9,360 nt of DNA, taken from assembly GCA_023441905.1 (NCBI GenBank), contig JAEZNC010000060.1, forward strand, positions 1 to 9,360, read 5' to 3'. This DNA is from Bacillota bacterium. GTDB taxonomy: Bacteria > Bacillota > Clostridia > Christensenellales > SZUA-584. A program made the translations under genes and the position numbers. Shown one piece after another: positions 5,363 to 9,360 of the stretch. The number at the start of each line of letters is the position of its first letter. Position 1 is the first letter of the stretch. The notes beneath the pieces are model-generated. The model had not been told where the DNA came from, searched no databases, and was given only the letters and a program-made list of their open reading frames with translations.

Positions 5363-6738
5363 AAAACGTGCTGAGGCGCAACATACGCACATTGCTGATC
5401 GTGTTCTCCGTGATGTTTGCGGGGCTGGCCTTATACCTTGGCGGTGTGGTGGTGATATACGGTGACCGATGGTTTGTGACGCCCTATAACCCGCGCATCC
5501 AACAGGTGGAATCGACGGTGGAACCGGGGAGTCTGCTCGACAGGACGGGCCGGAAGCTGATTTATACCAAAGACGATGAGCGCGTGTATCTGAGCGACAG
5601 CAGCATGCGCAAGGCCATTTCACATGTGATCGGTGACAGCTTCGGCATGACCTACGGCGCGCAGACGATGTTCGCCAAATACCTTTACGGCTTTGATCAG
5701 GATACCATTTCGCGCATCGTCGGGCTCGTATCCGGCGAAGAACGGCGTGGCGGAGACGTGACGCTGACGGTAGACGCGCAGCTTTGCGAAACAGCGCTCC
5801 GGGCGCTCGATGATTATAACGGCGCGGTTGTGGTGATGAACTACAAAACGGGCGAAATACTCGCGAGCGCGTCGTCGCCCACGTTTGACCCGGCCGACAT
5901 GGATAAATTTTTGGAAGGCGGCGGCGAGAGCGAGCTGGTGAACAGGGCGTTTGCGGGACTCTATCCGCCCGGCAGCACATTCAAGCTGATTACGGCGGCG
6001 GCGCTTATTGAAAACGGCCTTGCAGGTTTTGAAACAACGTGCACAGGCAGTACACAGATTAGTGGCAAGACGATTGCCTGCACGGGCGAGCACGGCGCGG
6101 AAAATCTAGAGGAGGCTATCCAGCACTCTTGCAACGTGTATTTCGCCGAAGCGGCGCAGCAGCTCGGTAAGGAAAAGCTCGCGAATGAAGCGAACAAGTT
6201 CCTTTTTAACGCCGACCTGATGTTTAAAGATGTGGTGACGGGGGAGAGCGTATTTGAGACTGCGGATACCGATACGAACCTCGGGTGGTCGGCAATCGGC
6301 CAGTATCACGACCTGATCACACCATTGCATGCGTGCATGATCGCGGCGTGCATTGCAAACGACGGCACGATGATGGAACCCAAGCTGCTCGGCAGCGTGA
6401 CGTACGGTGACACACCATCCTTTATGCTTTCGCCCTCGGCCGCGGCGCATCCGATGAGCGACACGACGCTGTTAAAGCAGATGATGGTGAACGCGGTGAA
6501 AAACGGCACCGGCAAAAAGGCCGCCATTAAAGGCATCACAGTGGGCGGCAAAACGGGCACCGCCGAAATCGCGGGCGAGAACGGCAACGAGGAGCACGCG
6601 TGGTTTGTGGGCTTCATAGAGGACGAGGACCATCCGCTTGCCATTGCCGTGGTGATGGAAAAAGCGGGCTCGGGCGGCTCGCACGCGGCGCCTGCGGCAA
6701 AAAAGGTGCTCCAAAAAGCCATCGATCTGGGATATTGA
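5359..6738 (+). CDS. Class B penicillin-binding protein (transpeptidase, PbpA/FtsI-like)
   Basis: The 459-residue protein has one N-terminal membrane anchor (about 11-35), a short pedestal region (40-135) starting with the EPGSLLDRTGRKL motif (55-67), and a transpeptidase domain (about 150-455). All three active-site motifs are present: S206-T-F-K209 (PPGSTFKLITAAALIENG) with the acylated serine, S257-C-N259, and K398-T-G400 (GGKTGTAE). It cross-links peptidoglycan stem peptides outside the membrane and is the expected target of beta-lactams. It is shorter than typical PBP2 or FtsI, mainly in the pedestal, and close in size to actinobacterial PbpA. The start is supported by GGGAGGTG (5343-5350) and the 4-nt overlap with the SEDS gene, its likely partner. 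Confidence 0.94.
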   Translation: MKNVLRRNIRTLLIVFSVMFAGLALYLGGVVVIYGDRWFVTPYNPRIQQVESTVEPGSLLDRTGRKLIYTKDDERVYLSDSSMRKAISHVIGDSFGMTYGAQTMFAKYLYGFDQDTISRIVGLVSGEERRGGDVTLTVDAQLCETALRALDDYNGAVVVMNYKTGEILASASSPTFDPADMDKFLEGGGESELVNRAFAGLYPPGSTFKLITAAALIENGLAGFETTCTGSTQISGKTIACTGEHGAENLEEAIQHSCNVYFAEAAQQLGKEKLANEANKFLFNADLMFKDVVTGESVFETADTDTNLGWSAIGQYHDLITPLHACMIAACIANDGTMMEPKLLGSVTYGDTPSFMLSPSAAAHPMSDTTLLKQMMVNAVKNGTGKKAAIKGITVGGKTGTAEIAGENGNEEHAWFVGFIEDEDHPLAIAVVMEKAGSGGSHAAPAAKKVLQKAIDLGY

Positions 6739-6739
6739 C

Positions 6740-8566
6740 ATGAACGACGAGATCCGTGATAAGCTCAAAACACTGCCCAAAACGCCCGGCGTCTATCTGA
6801 TGAAAAACGCAGAGGGCAAGGTCATCTATGTGGGCAAGGCGCTTGCGCTAAAAAACCGCGTCAGCAGCTATTTTCAGAATACGCGCAAAGAGCCAAAAAC
6901 GGCGGCTTTGGTTGCCGAGATCGTCGACTTTGACTATATTCTCACTCAGACGGAGATTGAGGCGCTGATACTCGAATGCAACATGATCAAGCGGTACAGC
7001 CCGTACTACAACATCATGCTGCGTGACGACAAGCATTACCCGTATATCCGCATTGATTACAATGAAAAGTTTCCGCGCGTCTGTGTGACGCGCAAGGTAA
7101 AAAATGACGGCGCGAAGTATTACGGGCCGTATATCGCGGCGCATATTTTGCACGACGTGCTCGATACCGTGACGCGCGTGTTCCCGATTCGGCTCTGCAA
7201 AAAGGAACTGACGAACACGTCAACCGGACGCCCGTGCCTCAACTATGAAATGGGCCGCTGTCTCGCACCGTGCGCGGGCAAGGTCAGCGAGTATGAATAC
7301 AAGCGCATGGTGGATGAGGTCGCTGATTTTCTTCAGGGCCGTTACAAGGGCCTCGAAAAGCAGCTTCAGGAGGATATGAAGGCGGCATCGGAGAATATGG
7401 AGTACGAAAAGGCCGCCGCTATTCGGGACCGTATTCTCGCGTTGCACCGGCTGTTTGAAAAGCAGAAGGCCGGCTTCCCTGACCTCAATGACAAGGATGT
7501 GTTCGCCGTTTTCCAAAGCGGCGACGAAGCGGTGGTGCAGGGAATGTTCGTGCGCCATGGCGAGCTCAACCACACGGAGCGTTTCTTTATGAAATGCGCG
7601 GGTGAAGCAGAGCCGCAGGTGCTCTCGCATATGATCAAGCAATATTATTCAAGCGTGGACGGCGTCGCGAAACAGATATACTTGAACGTGATGCCCGAAG
7701 AAAAGGAATTGATTGAGGAATGGCTCACGCAAAAGCGCGGGTCGCGCGTGGCGCTGCATGTGCCCGAAAAGGGCGATAACAGAAAGCTCACGGATATGGC
7801 ACTCCAAAACGCGAAGGAAGCGCTCGAACGGCGACTGGCGCGCATTGCGCGCGATTACGACACGACGACCGGCGCGTTGAAAGAGCTGCAAGCTGCGCTC
7901 GGCTTTGCGGTGCCGATCGACCGCATGGAATGCTATGATATCTCCAACATACAGGGCACGGATTCCGTCGCATCGATGGTGGTTTTCCGCGGCGGCAAGC
8001 CGGAAAAGAAATCGTACCGGCGCTTTCGCATTAAAACGGTGGAAGGTGCCAACGATTTTGCGTCGATGAACGAGGTGCTGACAAGACGTTTGAAAGACGC
8101 TTTGCAGGGCAAGCAGGGCTTTGACGAACTGCCGTCGCTGATTATTGTGGACGGCGGCAAGGGGCAGCTTTCTTTTGCGTATGATGCGCTCTGTTCGCTT
8201 GGGCTCGAAGACCTTCCGCTCATCAGCCTTGCCAAACGCGAGGAGGAAGTTTTTGTGGTGGGCAAAAGCGAGCCGATCGTGCTGGATAAAAAGAGCCATG
8301 CGCTTGGGCTGCTCACACGCATCCGCGATGAAGCGCACCGATTCGCAATCACGTACCACCGGAATCTGCGGCTTAAAAAAGTGGAGGACAGCGCGCTGCT
8401 CAAAATCCCGCATGTGGGACCGTCGCGCGTGAAGGCGCTGCTTAAAGCCTTTGAGACAGTGGGAGATATCAAAACGGCGAGCTTCGAGGATATCGCAGCC
8501 GTGCCGGGTATGGATATGCGCTCGGCACAGGCGGTTGTGGAATATTTTGAATCCGAGCAAACGTAG
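6740..8566 (+). CDS. uvrC: Excinuclease ABC subunit C
   Basis: The 608-residue full-length UvrC makes both incisions flanking a DNA lesion during nucleotide excision repair, after recruitment by UvrB. Domains in order: GIY-YIG nuclease (about 12-95, with GVY 17-19, IYVG 29-32, R40, and E79 as catalytic glutamate), a cysteine cluster C153, C166, C174, C178 matching the known UvrC 4Fe-4S site, UVR/UvrB-binding motif (about 205-240), RNase H-like nuclease (about 385-545, with D400 in ECYDISN, D471 in IIVDGGKGQL and H533 in DEAHRFA), and tandem helix-hairpin-helix (about 550-605, KIPHVGPSRVKALL and AAVPGMDMRSAQAVV). It begins 1 nt after the PBP stop with only a weak GGGA Shine-Dalgarno, so translational coupling is likely. 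A DNA repair gene in a cell-wall operon probably reflects a conserved gene order rather than shared function. Confidence 0.97.
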   Translation: MNDEIRDKLKTLPKTPGVYLMKNAEGKVIYVGKALALKNRVSSYFQNTRKEPKTAALVAEIVDFDYILTQTEIEALILECNMIKRYSPYYNIMLRDDKHYPYIRIDYNEKFPRVCVTRKVKNDGAKYYGPYIAAHILHDVLDTVTRVFPIRLCKKELTNTSTGRPCLNYEMGRCLAPCAGKVSEYEYKRMVDEVADFLQGRYKGLEKQLQEDMKAASENMEYEKAAAIRDRILALHRLFEKQKAGFPDLNDKDVFAVFQSGDEAVVQGMFVRHGELNHTERFFMKCAGEAEPQVLSHMIKQYYSSVDGVAKQIYLNVMPEEKELIEEWLTQKRGSRVALHVPEKGDNRKLTDMALQNAKEALERRLARIARDYDTTTGALKELQAALGFAVPIDRMECYDISNIQGTDSVASMVVFRGGKPEKKSYRRFRIKTVEGANDFASMNEVLTRRLKDALQGKQGFDELPSLIIVDGGKGQLSFAYDALCSLGLEDLPLISLAKREEEVFVVGKSEPIVLDKKSHALGLLTRIRDEAHRFAITYHRNLRLKKVEDSALLKIPHVGPSRVKALLKAFETVGDIKTASFEDIAAVPGMDMRSAQAVVEYFESEQT

Positions 8567-8626
8567 ATATAAAGCGTATTGCCTCAGCAAGTCATCATGA
8601 TGTAAACTGGAAGAAAGAGGTTTCGA
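8567..8626 (+). promoter_or_regulatory. uvrC-murB spacer with murB ribosome binding site
   Basis: AAAGAGG (8614-8620) lies 6 nt before the murB ATG. A weak promoter-like pair, TTGCCT (8579-8584) and TGTAAA (8601-8606) with 16 nt between, may add a separate start for murB. No terminator is visible, so transcription from uvrC probably continues. Confidence 0.45.
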
Positions 8627-9360
8627 ATGGATCAAGACAAGATTTTCAGCGCTTTATCTGAGAAAATAGAGGACGTGCGCCGCAACGCCCCGATGGCAGA
8701 ACATACGTCGTTCAAGGTGGGCGGTAACGCCGATATCATGGTGCTGCCCGTCAGCGCCGATGAGGTGCAGCATGTGCTGCTGACGGCGCGGACGATGGAA
8801 GTACCGCTGTTTGTGATGGGGCGCGGCACCAATCTGCTCGTGACGAGCAAAGGCATTCGCGGTATTGTGATGAAGCTGGCCGATAACTTCTCGGGTGTGG
8901 AAGTCGACGGCGATTGCGTTACAGCCAAAAGCGGCACGCCGTTGGCGGTTTTGGTTCAGGAAGCGATGAAAAAGTCGCTCGGCGGTGCGGAGTTTTTGGG
9001 AGGCATCCCGGGTACGGTGGGCGGTGCGGTTTGCATGAATGCGGGTGCTTACGGCGGCGAGATCGGCGATTTTGTTGAGGAAGTGACGTTCGCGACGCCG
9101 GCCGGAGCCCTATCGCTCAACAAAATGGAAATGAACTTTGGGTACCGCCGCAGCGTCCTCAGCAGCCTGCCGCTGATTGTGACGGGTGCAACGCTGAGGC
9201 TGGTCTCCTGCTGCCGCGAGGAGAGTCTGGAAAAGCTCTGCGCACTCAACGAGAAACGCCGTACAAAGCAGCCGCTCGAATACCCGAGCGCGGGCAGCAC
9301 GTTTAAGAGGCCCGAGGGGGGCTACGCCGGGACAATGATTGATCAGGCGGGGCTCAAGGG
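8627..9360 (+). CDS. murB: UDP-N-acetylenolpyruvoylglucosamine reductase (partial, 3' end outside window)
   Basis: The first 244 codons are present and the frame is open to the window edge, so the gene is cut by the window rather than broken. MurB reduces UDP-GlcNAc-enolpyruvate to UDP-MurNAc with NADPH and FAD, the second committed step of cytoplasmic peptidoglycan precursor synthesis. The FAD-binding domain shows EHTSFKVGG (25-33), MGRGTNLLV (64-72) and FLGGIPGTVGGAVCMNAGAYGGEI (123-146). The substrate domain shows FGYRRS (171-176) and EYPSAGSTFKRP (218-229), where S224 aligns with the proton-donating serine. The SAGSxFKRP form and compact substrate domain fit type IIb MurB of Gram-positives. 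The ATG at 8627 has a good ribosome binding site. Its product feeds the pathway that ends at the SEDS and PBP enzymes upstream. Confidence 0.96.
   Translation, partial: MDQDKIFSALSEKIEDVRRNAPMAEHTSFKVGGNADIMVLPVSADEVQHVLLTARTMEVPLFVMGRGTNLLVTSKGIRGIVMKLADNFSGVEVDGDCVTAKSGTPLAVLVQEAMKKSLGGAEFLGGIPGTVGGAVCMNAGAYGGEIGDFVEEVTFATPAGALSLNKMEMNFGYRRSVLSSLPLIVTGATLRLVSCCREESLEKLCALNEKRRTKQPLEYPSAGSTFKRPEGGYAGTMIDQAGLK

Noticed and set aside
5228..5980. Minus-strand frame of 250 codons
   Set aside because: It is antisense to the SEDS and PBP genes, with very Arg-, Ser- and Pro-rich translation typical of a shadow frame.
7649..8635. Long minus-strand frame of 328 codons
   Set aside because: It lies entirely antisense to uvrC, whose motifs are unmistakable. 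Its composition is rich in Arg, His and Phe as expected from GC-rich antisense, with no ribosome binding site or known domain.
1..9360. CRISPR array, tRNA or rRNA genes, transposase, phage genes
   Set aside because: No regularly spaced repeats, tRNA-like cloverleaf, rRNA sequence, transposase motif or integrase was seen. The only direct repeat is the 18-mer pair at 601 and 803.

Overview
The window looks like a chromosomal segment of a Gram-positive member of the Bacillota, most likely class Clostridia. Three things suggest this: SpoVG, a CarD-family regulator beside a YacL-type PIN/TRAM membrane protein, and a cell-wall cluster in the order FHA, SEDS, PBP, uvrC, murB. Promoters are sigma-A-like and ribosome binding sites are mostly strong GGAGG-type. 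Coding DNA on the right is fairly GC-rich, and intergenic DNA is more AT-rich. Genus cannot be named from the sequence.

Left part (1-865): an intact spoVG with its own terminator is followed by about 520 bases without a convincing gene. The right half of that gap holds a dense set of inverted repeats consistent with a roughly 200-nt structured RNA. It is bracketed by two near-identical hairpins that share an exact 18-nt direct repeat. A good sigma-A promoter overlaps the left hairpin, and the right hairpin also serves as terminator for the minus-strand gene beyond it. A 6S-like RNA is possible, but I could not assign a family.

Middle (866-3146): carD and the PIN/TRAM gene lie on the minus strand, each with a recognisable promoter. 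The carD promoter puts the transcription start on top of the most upstream ATG, so translation must begin at the internal ATG at 2551. Divergent from carD is a Cu/Zn superoxide dismutase with every metal ligand but no signal peptide.

Gap 3147-3655: about 500 bases with no convincing gene. It holds a hairpin after sodC, a reading frame broken by one TAG, and a strong promoter whose -35 box is half of a perfect dyad, a possible operator for the operon that follows.

Right part (3656-9360): a tightly packed plus-strand operon. A membrane-anchored FHA protein, a SEDS glycan polymerase (FtsW/RodA/SpoVE family) and a class B penicillin-binding protein form a peptidoglycan synthesis module. UvrC follows with a 1-nt gap, and then MurB, which runs off the window end. 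FHA, SEDS, PBP and MurB link precursor synthesis (MurB) to polymerisation (SEDS) and cross-linking (PBP), and the FHA protein may bring phospho-threonine control. I found no clearly new defence or mobile system. The best candidates for something undescribed are the structured-RNA locus and the dyad-covered promoter.
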